Source of the DNA: an uncultured Prevotellaceae bacterium
Lineage (GTDB): Bacteria > Bacteroidota > Bacteroidia > Bacteroidales > Bacteroidaceae
Direction: 5' to 3'
DNA length: 64,000 nucleotides
Assembly (NCBI GenBank): GCA_902789415.1
Contig: CADAOD010000006.1
Coordinates: 1-64,000, forward strand
A program made the position numbers and the translations under genes. The notes beneath the pieces were generated by a model. That model was not told where the DNA came from. It ran no database searches and saw only the letters and a program-made list of their open reading frames with translations. This document shows, in pieces, positions 1 through 8,479 of this stretch; the stretch's first letter is position 1; every line of letters begins with the position of its first letter.

Positions 1-21
1 GATAAGTGAAAAATCTGACAT
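1..21 (-). CDS. Possible start of a gene leaving the window
   Basis: An ATG on the minus strand at 21 opens seven codons (MSDFSLI) to the window edge. It lies downstream of a minus-strand -7 box at 112-119 and a strong hairpin at 30-54, so a gene with a leader of about 85 nt is plausible. Too little is visible to name a product, and the reading frame is not confirmed. Confidence 0.3.
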
Positions 22-29
22 GGCAAAAT

Positions 30-54
30 CCTGAGCAACTTTTTGTTGCTCAGG
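30..54 (-). terminator. Strong hairpin, terminator or leader attenuator
   Basis: CCTGAGCAAC and GTTGCTCAGG form a perfect 10-bp stem around a five-base loop. On the minus strand it is followed by ATTTTG, a weak T-run. It could end the transcript of the helix-hairpin-helix gene (stop at 167). However, a promoter-like box sits between them at 112-119, so it could also be an attenuator in the leader of the next gene. Confidence 0.55.
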
Positions 55-111
55 AACTTATAAATAAAGTTAAATCAAAGTGTTGCGGAATTAAGGTTTT
101 AGTTTATTCTG

Positions 112-119
112 CAAATATA
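112..119 (-). promoter_or_regulatory. Bacteroidetes -7 box (TATATTTG), minus strand
   Basis: The minus strand reads TATATTTG, matching the TAnnTTTG -7 consensus of the Bacteroidetes primary sigma factor. It points out of the window to the left and would start a transcript about 85 nt before the ATG at 21. I did not find a clear -33 TTTG. Confidence 0.45.
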
Positions 120-166
120 TAATATTTCTGCGAACTAACCATCATTCGCTATGATTTATTAACAAA

Positions 167-1048
167 TCAGTACGCAACATATGGCGTGAGTCGCTTTATA
201 GCCTCAGGCGAAAAGTCTTTGTTAAGGCGTAATTCGTTTAACGATTTGATGGCACCATGCAGGCGACGATAATCGGTGATGGCCTTGGCCATGTAAAAGT
301 TGATGTAAGGATGACGTTTCAGTTCGTTGAGCGATAGTTGGTTGATATTCAGTTTCTTTGGGGCAGGATTGTTGATGACCAGATACTGCTTGGCTTCAGT
401 CGGAAAATCGTCAATCTCGTCAAGCTGGTCGATGCTGACGTAACCACCTAACCTGTTGCCATACTGCACTATTCGGTGAGCGTAGTAAGGACCTATGCCT
501 GGAATGGTTACCAGCATGGTACTATCGGCAGCATTCAGTACAATATGCTCAGTTGCTTTTATTTTTGTGGGGCGCTGAAAGGTTGTAGTATCCTTGGTGG
601 CTTTAGCGTTATTGTTGGCTGTTTCGTTAACTAACGTTGCTGCTGGTAGGTAATCGCTGGAGATGCGGATATATGGTTCTAATTCGCGATATTGCTTTAC
701 TGTTAGACCGTAGAGCTTGGCAAAATCGGTAGGCTTGCGATAAATACCACCTGCAGCGCGATATTTATAGATGTTGCGCACTTGCCAAGGTTGCAGTCCT
801 AAGCGTAGCAGTTGGGTGCTATCGGCCGTATTAGGGTCGAAGGTGAATCGTTCTACCTTCTTTGGAGTGCAGGCGTAGTATTGATTTTTGCGTGTGGCAG
901 ATTGGTGCGAGTTCTTTTGCGTAGTGGCTGTAGATGTATCATTTCCGCCAGTTAGACATATTATGGTGAATACCGATACAATGACCACTAATAACGCGAG
1001 TATAACCTTGCGGTCGGACTTTTGCAGATAAAAGAATTCGCGTATCAT
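167..1048 (-). CDS. Helix-hairpin-helix (ComEA-like) membrane-anchored protein
   Basis: The protein has 293 aa. Residues ~15-34 form one hydrophobic anchor. Three helix-hairpin-helix segments follow, each opening with an N-x-A/N-x-x-x-L pattern: DPNTADSTQLLRLGL near 71, LNAADSTMLVTIPGIGP near 172, and LNINQLSLNELKRHP near 233. Helix-hairpin-helix repeats of this type bind double-stranded DNA non-specifically, as in ComEA in competence. In Bacteroidetes the exact role is not established; extracytoplasmic DNA binding is inferred from the anchor. The start codon overlaps the stop of the upstream symporter by 4 nt (ATGA), so it is translationally coupled to it. Confidence 0.85.
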   Translation of the reverse strand: MIREFFYLQKSDRKVILALLVVIVSVFTIICLTGGNDTSTATTQKNSHQSATRKNQYYACTPKKVERFTFDPNTADSTQLLRLGLQPWQVRNIYKYRAAGGIYRKPTDFAKLYGLTVKQYRELEPYIRISSDYLPAATLVNETANNNAKATKDTTTFQRPTKIKATEHIVLNAADSTMLVTIPGIGPYYAHRIVQYGNRLGGYVSIDQLDEIDDFPTEAKQYLVINNPAPKKLNINQLSLNELKRHPYINFYMAKAITDYRRLHGAIKSLNELRLNKDFSPEAIKRLTPYVAY

Positions 1049-2397
1049 ATAATATGGAACTGATGTAGGAATATTAATAGGATACAGAGAGGCACAATGA
1101 ACTTTACAGAGAACAGATAGGCGCTAAAGAATGTGGGCTTAAGCGAACCATTGTTAGTAAACTCATTGAGTACCAGTTTGCGTTCAACAAACCATCCGAT
1201 AAGTATGCTGGTGAAGAAGGCGCCAGTGGGCAGCATGATTTGTGCTGTAAGTGTGTCGCAGAAATCCATCAGCGACATACCAAATACCTGTATCTGACTG
1301 TATGCTCCAACAGATAGCGAGCAGAATATGGCTATCAGGCTACAAACGGTAGTCAGAATCCAAGTAGCCTTGTTTCTTGGCAGATGCAGCTCTTCGTGGA
1401 AGAATGCAGTACCAATCTCGTGCATAGAGATGGTAGATGTTAAGGCAGCAAACACCAAAAGGGCATAAAACAGGATAGCGATGACGAACCCTACAATAGG
1501 CATGCTTACAAAAGCCTGACGGAACACATTGGGCAATGTGATGAAAATAAGCGAAGGACCGCTATCGGGCTGTACACCAACCGAGAAGGCTGCAGGGAAA
1601 ATCATCAAACCGGCTAAGATAGCAATCATCGAGTCGAGTAAGGCTATCTGGCTAGCTGATTTAACCAGGTTGGTATCTTTTTTAAAGTACGAAGCGTAAG
1701 TGCACAGGCAGGCCGTACCCAGGCTTAACGAGAAGAAGGCCTGACCTAAAGCCTCGAGGAACACACTACTGCTTACCTTTGAGAAGTCGGGTTTCAACAA
1801 GAACTCTATACCCTTTGAAGCACCCGGAAGCAGGCACGATGCGATGACGATAACCACCAGCAGTATGAGCAAAAGCGGCATGAGTAGCTTTGATGCTCGT
1901 TCGATACCATCGTTTATGCCTTTAGCTACTACATAGTGTGTGATAAGTATAAAGCCCACCGCCCACAAGCAGGGTTGGATAGGATCGCTTGAGAAGGAGG
2001 TGAAGTATTCGATGATATAGTTGGTATCGCCGTTCAGCTTGCCTGTTATCGAGGCAAACAGGTACTGCAGGCACCACCCAGCCACAACAGCATAGAAGCC
2101 AAGGATAATGGTAGATGTAAGAATGCCCAAGTAGCCAATATACTTGGCGCGCTTGAATCCTACGTTGCCATAAGCTCTGGCAGCATTGGATTGCGAGTAG
2201 CGGCCAACTACAAATTCGCTAATCATACCTGGTATGCCTAATATTAGTACACATCCCAGGTAAATAAGTATAAAAGCAGCACCGCCATTCTGACCCGTCA
2301 TGAATGGGAAGCGCCAGATGTTTCCTAATCCTACGGCCGATCCTGCTGTAGTGAGGATAATAGCCAGTTTACTGCCAAATGTACCTCTGTTCTCCAT
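1045..2397 (-). CDS. Sodium-dependent transporter, NSS (SNF) family
   Basis: The protein has 450 aa and about 12 hydrophobic segments. TM1 carries the family signature GSAVGLGNIWRFPFMTGQNG (residues ~19-38), which lines the sodium and substrate site in LeuT-fold NSS transporters. Members cotransport amino acids or related amines with Na+; the substrate cannot be read from the sequence. It follows directly, with no gap, a paralogue at 2398-3762, so the two look like a tandem duplication in one operon with the helix-hairpin-helix gene. Start ATG GAG AAC at 2397. Confidence 0.92.
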   Translation of the reverse strand: MENRGTFGSKLAIILTTAGSAVGLGNIWRFPFMTGQNGGAAFILIYLGCVLILGIPGMISEFVVGRYSQSNAARAYGNVGFKRAKYIGYLGILTSTIILGFYAVVAGWCLQYLFASITGKLNGDTNYIIEYFTSFSSDPIQPCLWAVGFILITHYVVAKGINDGIERASKLLMPLLLILLVVIVIASCLLPGASKGIEFLLKPDFSKVSSSVFLEALGQAFFSLSLGTACLCTYASYFKKDTNLVKSASQIALLDSMIAILAGLMIFPAAFSVGVQPDSGPSLIFITLPNVFRQAFVSMPIVGFVIAILFYALLVFAALTSTISMHEIGTAFFHEELHLPRNKATWILTTVCSLIAIFCSLSVGAYSQIQVFGMSLMDFCDTLTAQIMLPTGAFFTSILIGWFVERKLVLNEFTNNGSLKPTFFSAYLFSVKFIVPLCILLIFLHQFHII

Positions 2398-3762
2398 TTA
2401 CAATAGTCCGAATTGGTGAAGGAATATAAACAATATGCAGATAGGGCATACGTACTTTACAAGGAAGATGTAGCAATGAAACATATGAATGTTTCGCAAG
2501 GTGCCCATATTGGTAAACTCATCGTGTACAACCTTATGTGGCACATACCAGCCAATAAAAATGCAAGTAAGGAAGCCAACGATTGGCAGGAACAACTGAC
2601 CCGTTACAAAGTCGAACAGGTCGAAGATGGTCATGTCGAACAACTTAAAGTCCTGCCAAGGTCCGAGCGACAGCGAGCAGACGGTTCCCACCAGAATACA
2701 CCCGATAGTAACAAGCATAGCCGCACGTTTGCGAGTGGTGCCTAATTCCTCTTCAAGGAAAGCCGTACTAACCTCGTGTAGCGACATGAGTGATGTAAGG
2801 GCAGCCATAGAGAGCAAGGCATAAAACAGCAAAGAGATGATATAACCTAAGCTTGCGATACCGCCAAATGCCTGATGGAATACGTTAGGCAGGGTAATAA
2901 AAATAAGCGAAGGTCCGCTGTCGGGATTAACGCCTACAGAGAAGGCTGCAGGGAAGATGATAAGACCAGCCAGTAAGGCTACCATAAAGTCGATAACGCT
3001 GATGTTGATGGCTGATGATGTGAGATTGGTTTGCTTTGAGAAGTAGCTGGCATAGGTGCAGATACATCCCATGGCTATACTTAGCGAGTAGAACGACTGG
3101 CCTAAGGCTGCCAGAAACACATCGCTGTTAAGTTTCGAGATATCAGGCTTAAACAAAAATTCGATACCCTTTTCGGCATTAGGCAGCATGCACGATGCTA
3201 CTACAATAATAAGCAGCAGGATAAACAGAATGGGCATCATAAGCTTTGATGCCTTCTCAATACCGTTGCGTACACCGTTTTCTATAATAAGATAGGTTGC
3301 CACCAGAATAACAGCCGTCCAGAATACAGGCTTAACGGGATGTTGCGCAAACGTGGTGAAATACGATTGGATATAATCTGGATTGCCTAATAATTTGCCT
3401 GATGCCGATGCCCAAACGTATTCGAGACACCATCCGGATACTACTGCATAATAGCCCGAAATAAGAAAACCTGTCAGCACACCCATATAGCCAATGAGCG
3501 ACCAGATGGTATTGCCCGACATGATTCGGAACGCACGAGCCGTATTGGCCTGACCATGACGACCGATAATAAACTCGCTAATCATGCAAGGAATGCCCAG
3601 TAACAGTACGCAGAGTACGTAGATAATAATGAAAATGGCGCCACCGTTTTGTCCTGTCATATAAGGAAAGCGCCATATATTGCCTAAGCCTACAGCCGAA
3701 CCTGCTGTGGCCAGAATAACACCTAATTTACTACCGAAACTTGCCCTTTCAAGCTGTGACAT
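2398..3762 (-). CDS. Sodium-dependent transporter, NSS (SNF) family, paralogue
   Basis: The protein has 454 aa from the ATG at 3762 (MSQLERASFG). The open frame extends to 3789, but that extension runs into the divergent promoter region and is not needed. TM1 has GSAVGLGNIWRFPYMTGQNG, and the rest aligns throughout with the downstream NSS transporter, including SVGVNPDSGPSLIFITLPNVF near residue 275. It is the first gene of a transporter-transporter-helix-hairpin-helix operon. A minus-strand -7 box TACTTTTG lies at 3786-3793. The substrate is unknown; amino acids are usual for the family. Confidence 0.92.
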   Translation of the reverse strand: MSQLERASFGSKLGVILATAGSAVGLGNIWRFPYMTGQNGGAIFIIIYVLCVLLLGIPCMISEFIIGRHGQANTARAFRIMSGNTIWSLIGYMGVLTGFLISGYYAVVSGWCLEYVWASASGKLLGNPDYIQSYFTTFAQHPVKPVFWTAVILVATYLIIENGVRNGIEKASKLMMPILFILLLIIVVASCMLPNAEKGIEFLFKPDISKLNSDVFLAALGQSFYSLSIAMGCICTYASYFSKQTNLTSSAINISVIDFMVALLAGLIIFPAAFSVGVNPDSGPSLIFITLPNVFHQAFGGIASLGYIISLLFYALLSMAALTSLMSLHEVSTAFLEEELGTTRKRAAMLVTIGCILVGTVCSLSLGPWQDFKLFDMTIFDLFDFVTGQLFLPIVGFLTCIFIGWYVPHKVVHDEFTNMGTLRNIHMFHCYIFLVKYVCPICILFIFLHQFGLL

Positions 3763-3783
3763 ATTCACTTTTCTTTTAATTTG

Positions 3784-3814
3784 TTGCAAAAGTATAAATT
3801 ATTTCTTAATTTTG
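3784..3814 (+). promoter_or_regulatory. Promoter of vanZ-family gene (TTG-N20-TAATTTTG)
   Basis: TTG at 3784-3786 and TAATTTTG at 3807-3814 are 20 nt apart, matching the Bacteroidetes -33/-7 promoter. The ATG follows 20 nt after the -7 box. The minus-strand -7 box of the symporter operon (TACTTTTG, 3786-3793) overlaps the plus-strand -33 element, so the two promoters are back to back and could compete. Confidence 0.7.
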
Positions 3815-3834
3815 CACCTAAATTGCAAGTAAAT

Positions 3835-4230
3835 ATGAGTTTTTTGTTTCATTTCTTAAGAAAGTACCCCCTTTCAATGGTCTGTATCGCGCTGATATGG
3901 ATACTTTCGCTGGTTCCCTTTTTCCCAGAGACGCCACTCGACAATGTAGAGTTTGCTGATAAATGGGTGCATATTCTGATGTATGGCTGTACGTTTATTG
4001 TGGTATGGATAGAGTATACCTGCAAGCATAAGCAGGCAGATTACGAAAAGTTGTTCTTTTGGGCTTGGCTGGCTCCAATTGTGATGAGTGGTGTGTTGGA
4101 GCTGTTACAGGAATACTGTACGTTTGGGCGTCGCAGTGGCGATTGGCTTGATTTGGCAGCTAACGCAACAGGTGTTACGCTGGCTGTTGTTATCGGACTG
4201 CTTATCTGGTGTTTTCGTCCCAAGAAGTAA
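3835..4230 (+). CDS. VanZ-family membrane protein
   Basis: The protein has 131 aa from the ATG at 3835, which follows the promoter at a normal distance; an upstream TTG start at 3781 would place the promoter inside the gene. There are four hydrophobic segments. The conserved DKWVHILMYG (near residue 40) and LELLQEYCTFGRRSGDWLDL (near 85) are hallmarks of VanZ-like proteins, whose function outside teicoplanin resistance is unclear. It converges on the CYTH gene and their 3' ends overlap by 29 nt. Confidence 0.85.
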   Translation: MSFLFHFLRKYPLSMVCIALIWILSLVPFFPETPLDNVEFADKWVHILMYGCTFIVVWIEYTCKHKQADYEKLFFWAWLAPIVMSGVLELLQEYCTFGRRSGDWLDLAANATGVTLAVVIGLLIWCFRPKK

Positions 4231-4690
4231 AGGGCTTTTTAAGCAGACAAGAATTGTAGTATCTGCGGTCGCCTGTTACTTCTTCGCCTATAAAATCAGG
4301 CTTTTCAAAGGCTTCGTCCTCAGCGCCCAGTTCTACTTCGGCCATTACTAATCCTTGGTTCTCGCCATAGAATTCATCGACCTCGAAGGTATGCTTGCCG
4401 CAAGGCACCAGATAGCGTGTCTTGTCTATCTTGCCTGGCTCGCAGATGTCCATCAGATGCTGGGCTTCGTCGAGTGTAATCTCCTTTTCGAATTCATAGC
4501 GTGCAAGACCATCGTTGCCCGAAGGGCCTTTAATAGTTAAATATCCGCGGCTATCACGGATACGTACCCTAACAGTACGTCCGCGATTGCTGCAGATATA
4601 ACCTTGACAAATGCGACTGCTACTAGTAGCCTGTCGCTTGTAGTTGTTGTTCTTTACAAGAAATTTGCGTTCTATTTCCAGTCCGCTCAT
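4202..4690 (-). CDS. CYTH domain protein (triphosphate tunnel metalloenzyme)
   Basis: The protein has 162 aa. The N-terminus has the ExExK signature E5-I-E7-R-K9 of CYTH/ygiF-type triphosphate tunnel metalloenzymes. Charged strands typical of the tunnel follow: VRVRIRDSRGYLTIKG near 40-55, YEFEKEI near 65, and FEVDEFYGENQGLVMAEVEL near 103-122. Family members hydrolyse inorganic triphosphate or thiamine triphosphate, or act as class IV adenylate cyclases; the small bacterial form here is most often a tripolyphosphatase. The start codon directly abuts the stop of the 52-aa gene upstream. Confidence 0.88.
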   Translation of the reverse strand: MSGLEIERKFLVKNNNYKRQATSSSRICQGYICSNRGRTVRVRIRDSRGYLTIKGPSGNDGLARYEFEKEITLDEAQHLMDICEPGKIDKTRYLVPCGKHTFEVDEFYGENQGLVMAEVELGAEDEAFEKPDFIGEEVTGDRRYYNSCLLKKPFTSWDENTR

Positions 4691-4849
4691 TTACGCTACA
4701 ACGAAAATAGAGTAAACCACAAACAGTACAGCAAGAATAAGTAATGCGCCGAAGATGTACTCCAGCACTTTCTTGCCACCTTCTTCTTGTTTCTTCTGAT
4801 AAGCCTCCTTCTTCTGAGTAGACTTTGATGATTTTGCAATTTGAGCCAT
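4691..4849 (-). CDS. Small membrane protein, 52 aa
   Basis: The gene is short: ATG at 4849, TAA at 4691-4693. It encodes 52 residues: a lysine/glutamine-rich head (MAQIAKSSKSTQKKEAYQKK) and one membrane segment from ~30 to 52 (YIFGALLILAVLFVVYSIF). The stop abuts the CYTH start with no gap, and prfB ends just upstream at 4877, so it lies in a prfB-small protein-CYTH row. Small basic-head tail-anchored proteins of this kind are common and uncharacterised in Bacteroidales. Function unknown. Confidence 0.75.
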   Translation of the reverse strand: MAQIAKSSKSTQKKEAYQKKQEEGGKKVLEYIFGALLILAVLFVVYSIFVVA

Positions 4850-4876
4850 AGTTTTAATGATTTTATTTGTTATTCG

Positions 4877-6001
4877 TTATTGTTCGTCGTCGTTAACGGG
4901 GAATTCCATCAGGTAGGCCTTGATGAAATCATCAATCTTGCCATCCATCACACCATCCACATCGGTGGTTTGATAGTTGGTACGATGATCCTTTACGCGG
5001 CGGTCGTCGAACACGTAGCTACGTATCTGACTACCCCACTCTATCTTCTTCTTACCAGCCTCGATTTTAGCCTGAGCCTCTAAGCGCTTTTTCATGGCAC
5101 GATCGTAGAGTTGCGATTTGAGCAGCGTCATTGCACGCTCTTTATTCTTAGGCTGGTCGCGGGTCTCGGTGTTCTCGATAAGGATTTCTTCCTCTTCGCC
5201 TGTATCAGGATCGGTATACCAATAGCGCAAGCGTACACCTGATTCTACTTTGTTTACGTTCTGACCACCAGCACCACTACTGCGGAAAGTATCCCATGAG
5301 AGCTTGGCAGGATCGACATATACCTCGATGGTATCATCAACCAGAGGTGATACAAAGACAGATGCAAACGAGGTCATACGCTTACCCTGGGCGTTGAATG
5401 GCGATACACGTACCAAGCGGTGAACGCCGTTCTCGCTCTTCAGATAGCCGTAAGCATAATCGCCGCCTTCGAGCTGCATAGTTACACTCTTAATACCAGC
5501 CTCGTCGCCGTCAAGCAGGTTCGAGATGGTTACTTTATATCCGTGAGCCTCGGCCCAGCGCATATACATTCGCATCAACATCGAAGCCCAGTCCTGAGCT
5601 TCGGTACCACCAGCGCCGCTGTTAATCTTAAGCACAGCCTCCATGGGGTCTTCTTTCTGGCGGAGCATATTCTTAAGCTCCAGATCCTCGATGGCTTTGA
5701 TGGCTTTGGCATAGGTATCGTCTACCTCCTCTTCTGTTACCATCTCGTCCTTAAAGAAGTCGAAGGCCAACTGCAGCTCATCGGCTAAGGTGCGAACCTC
5801 TTTATAGCCATCCAGCCACTTCTTAATGCCTTTTACCTTTTTCATCTGCTCTTCGGCACGCTTGCGGTCCTCCCAGAAGTCAGGAGCCTGCGTACGAAGA
5901 TCTTCCTCCTCGTATTCTATCTTTTTCTTGTCGATTTCCAAGTAGCGATGCAGAGCATCAGCTCTCTCTAAAACATCTTTCAGTTGGTCCTGAGTAATCA
6001 T
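4877..6001 (-). CDS. prfB: Peptide chain release factor 2
   Basis: The protein has 374 aa. It recognises UGA and UAA stop codons and triggers peptide release on the ribosome. The GGQ peptidyl-hydrolysis motif is in SSGAGGQNVNKVESG (near 248), and the SPF codon-reading tripeptide in RVSPFNAQGKRM (near 200) marks RF2 rather than RF1. The open frame runs uninterrupted from MITQDQLKDVLERADALHRY, so the in-frame UGA autoregulatory frameshift near codon 25, found in many bacteria, is absent. It lies 5 nt downstream of the acyl-CoA ligase gene. Confidence 0.96.
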   Translation of the reverse strand: MITQDQLKDVLERADALHRYLEIDKKKIEYEEEDLRTQAPDFWEDRKRAEEQMKKVKGIKKWLDGYKEVRTLADELQLAFDFFKDEMVTEEEVDDTYAKAIKAIEDLELKNMLRQKEDPMEAVLKINSGAGGTEAQDWASMLMRMYMRWAEAHGYKVTISNLLDGDEAGIKSVTMQLEGGDYAYGYLKSENGVHRLVRVSPFNAQGKRMTSFASVFVSPLVDDTIEVYVDPAKLSWDTFRSSGAGGQNVNKVESGVRLRYWYTDPDTGEEEEILIENTETRDQPKNKERAMTLLKSQLYDRAMKKRLEAQAKIEAGKKKIEWGSQIRSYVFDDRRVKDHRTNYQTTDVDGVMDGKIDDFIKAYLMEFPVNDDEQ

Positions 6002-6006
6002 ATATC

Positions 6007-7821
6007 TTATTCTGCGTACATCGCGTCAATTTCCTTCTTGTAGTTCTCGTTCAGTACGCGACGCTTAATTTTTAATGTATTTGTAAGTTCGCCTTTCTCC
6101 ATAGTGAAGTGGTTAGGCAACATTGTGAATCGCTTAATCTGCTCGTAGTGAGCCAGCGACTGCTGCAGCGTGTCAATACGCTCCTTCATCATTTGGTTAA
6201 TCTGTGGGTCCTTGCAAAGCTGCTCTCTGCTCTCGAATGGAATCTTATGCTCGCGGGCATATTCTTCCAAAAGGGAATATACAGGAATAATGAGCGCCGA
6301 AACAAACTTGCGCTGGTCGGCAATGATGGCTATCTGATCGATATACTTATCAACCAGCAGCTTCGATTCTATCATCTGTGGGGCAATATACTTTCCGTTT
6401 GAGGTCTTGAAGAGGTCTTTGATACGCTCTTTCAGGAACAGCTCGCCATTTTTCAGATAGCCAGAGTCACCTGTCTTAAAGTAGCCATCTTCGGTAAAGG
6501 CGGTTTTGGTAAGATCCTCGCGGTTGTAATAACCTCGGGTGATGGTTGGGCCTTTAAGCAGTATCTCGCCTTCATCGCTTATCTTAATGTCGATACCATC
6601 AATGGGCACACCTACGCCGCCAACGGTATATGGCTTGCCAAGGTGATTACAGCTGACGGTGGCCAGACTCTCTGTCAAACCGTAACCTACAATCATGTTA
6701 ATGCCGATAGAGTGGACAAACTCTTCAACCTTTGGGTTTACTGTGGCACCTGCTGTGGGGAAAAAGTGTGCATTCTCTAAGCCCAGTTCCTTTCGAACCA
6801 GCGAGAATACGGTTTTGTTTAGTAACTCGTACTCCATATGCAGAAGCAATGGTGGACGCTTGCCTTTTGAAACGTAGTCGATGTTATGTTTCTTGCCTAC
6901 AGCCTCGGCATGGCGGAACAGTTTGCGCTTGGCCAAACCAGACTTTTCAATCTGTTCTTGTACACCCATGTAAACCTTCTCCCAGAAACGTGGAACAGAC
7001 GACATACATGTGGGGTGTGTCTCCTTCATCGACTGCTGAACCTCTTGTGGATAGGTGTTTACAATGAGTGTAGCGCCCTCGGTAAGGCACAGAATCTTCC
7101 AACCCTTCTCAAAGATATGGGTGAATGGCAGGAAGTTAAGCACTCTATCGTTCTCGCCAACGGGTACGCACTTGTCGTTGGCCACTATAGCGGCGTGATA
7201 CTGTCCGCAGGTAAGGATAACACCTTTTGAATCGCCTGTGGTTCCGCTGGTATAAAGGATGTTGGCTATATCGTCCATCGAAGCCTGAGCCTGAAGCGAC
7301 TCTACTTCGGTTTGACGGGGATAATTCTCGCCCAACTTCAGGAAATCATCGAAATACATCGAACTGAGGTCGAGCGAAGAAATATGTACGTTCTTATCGA
7401 ATACAATGATACGTTCGAGTGTAGGACAGGTAGAGAAAATCCGACGTGCTTTGTCGTACTGTTCCTGCTCGCCTACAAAGAGGAATCTGATTTTAGCATC
7501 GCTAATCATAAACTGGATTTGCTGCTCTGAGCTGGTGGCATAGAAGGGGATGGTAACAGCACGCACTCCCCATGCACCAAAGTCGCAGAACAGATACTGT
7601 ACAGAGTTCTGAGAGAATACTCCTAGATTTTCCTGTACCTTTACACCCAGGTTGAGTAAGGCATTAGATACTTTCTTGACCATATCCGAGAACTGATTCC
7701 ACGAATATGATTTCCACTCTGACCCGCCAAAGTCCTTGTAGATCAAAACCTCACGGTCGCCATACTTCTTGGCCTGGTCATGAATTAATCGCGATAAATG
7801 ACTTTTCGTCTGCATAAGCAA
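6007..7821 (-). CDS. Long-chain fatty acid-CoA ligase (AMP-binding)
   Basis: The protein has 604 aa. It would activate fatty acids to acyl-CoA through an acyl-adenylate. The AMP-binding core motif ILYTSGTTGDSKGVIL is near residue 188. Other motifs are GYGLTES near 378, TGDSGYLKNGELFLKERIKD near 450-470 and the C-terminal lysine region SNGKYIAPQMIE near 473. The length and order match FadD15-type ligases. A -7 box (TACTTTTG, 7844-7851, minus) lies 22 nt before the start. The open frame can begin at codon 1 or 2 (MLMQTK). Confidence 0.93.
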   Translation of the reverse strand: MLMQTKSHLSRLIHDQAKKYGDREVLIYKDFGGSEWKSYSWNQFSDMVKKVSNALLNLGVKVQENLGVFSQNSVQYLFCDFGAWGVRAVTIPFYATSSEQQIQFMISDAKIRFLFVGEQEQYDKARRIFSTCPTLERIIVFDKNVHISSLDLSSMYFDDFLKLGENYPRQTEVESLQAQASMDDIANILYTSGTTGDSKGVILTCGQYHAAIVANDKCVPVGENDRVLNFLPFTHIFEKGWKILCLTEGATLIVNTYPQEVQQSMKETHPTCMSSVPRFWEKVYMGVQEQIEKSGLAKRKLFRHAEAVGKKHNIDYVSKGKRPPLLLHMEYELLNKTVFSLVRKELGLENAHFFPTAGATVNPKVEEFVHSIGINMIVGYGLTESLATVSCNHLGKPYTVGGVGVPIDGIDIKISDEGEILLKGPTITRGYYNREDLTKTAFTEDGYFKTGDSGYLKNGELFLKERIKDLFKTSNGKYIAPQMIESKLLVDKYIDQIAIIADQRKFVSALIIPVYSLLEEYAREHKIPFESREQLCKDPQINQMMKERIDTLQQSLAHYEQIKRFTMLPNHFTMEKGELTNTLKIKRRVLNENYKKEIDAMYAE

Positions 7822-7884
7822 TTGAATATGTTATAATTCGCTGCAAAAGTACGAAAAACGTGGCAGATAGCCAAATTATATTGC

Positions 7885-7906
7885 AAAAAACCGCTCAAAT
7901 AGAGCG
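7885..7906 (-). terminator. Intrinsic terminator overlapping the pnuT stop codon
   Basis: On the minus strand CGCTC-TATTT-GAGCG is followed by a run of six T. The transporter stop codon TGA is formed at the loop/stem edge, so the terminator begins inside the coding sequence. A second, wider inverted repeat (GGCAGATA at 7862-7869 with TATCTGCC at 7909-7916) encloses it. Confidence 0.75.
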
Positions 7907-8479
7907 ATTATCTGCCATTCGTTTCCATTTTTTGTAGCCAAAAATGGCAATTATTACATAAAGTGCGTAAAGACTGCCCTTGAAAGGAATGTCCTTATAG
8001 AAGTAAAGAATGCAGGTCACAACATCAACGGCAATCCAGATGAACCACTGTTCCAGATACTTATGAGCCAAGGCCCAGATACCTACAATGCTGAGTGCTG
8101 TAGTAAAACTGTCGGCTGCAGGAACATTACTGTTAGTAAAGGTAATCAGCAGCCAATAAATAATGCCCCAAACGGCCAAAATAACAGCCAACCAAGGGAT
8201 TATCAGTCGGCGGGGGAATCGCGTGATAGGCAGCTCTTTCTTCTCGGCCGAACCGTGCACCCATTTCCAATAGCCGTAAACGGTCATCGAAAGATAATAG
8301 AACTCCATGCCGCAATCGGCATAGAGTCCTTTTTGATAGTATAGCACAATGCCTAAGGCTTGCATCAGAAAGCCTACAAACCACAGCCATACGCTGGCGC
8401 GATACTCGAACAGGATATAAAGCAGTCCGAGTAGCGTGGTAGTAATGTCGAGCCAGTGTGCTAATAAAAAATCTGTCAT
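7895..8479 (-). CDS. pnuT: PnuC-family transporter, probable thiamin transporter PnuT
   Basis: The protein has 194 aa and about seven hydrophobic segments. PnuC features include the tryptophan-rich stretch FEYRASVWLWFVGF (near 24-37) and YYLSMTVYGYWKW (near 61-73). PnuC carriers move nicotinamide riboside, thiamin or riboflavin. In Bacteroidetes the version next to a TonB receptor under a TPP riboswitch is the thiamin carrier PnuT; here a receptor and a TPP-riboswitch remnant lie directly upstream, which is why I choose PnuT. Its ATG overlaps the receptor stop by one base (TAATG). The usual thiamin pyrophosphokinase partner is not adjacent. Confidence 0.8.
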   Translation of the reverse strand: MTDFLLAHWLDITTTLLGLLYILFEYRASVWLWFVGFLMQALGIVLYYQKGLYADCGMEFYYLSMTVYGYWKWVHGSAEKKELPITRFPRRLIIPWLAVILAVWGIIYWLLITFTNSNVPAADSFTTALSIVGIWALAHKYLEQWFIWIAVDVVTCILYFYKDIPFKGSLYALYVIIAIFGYKKWKRMADNRSI

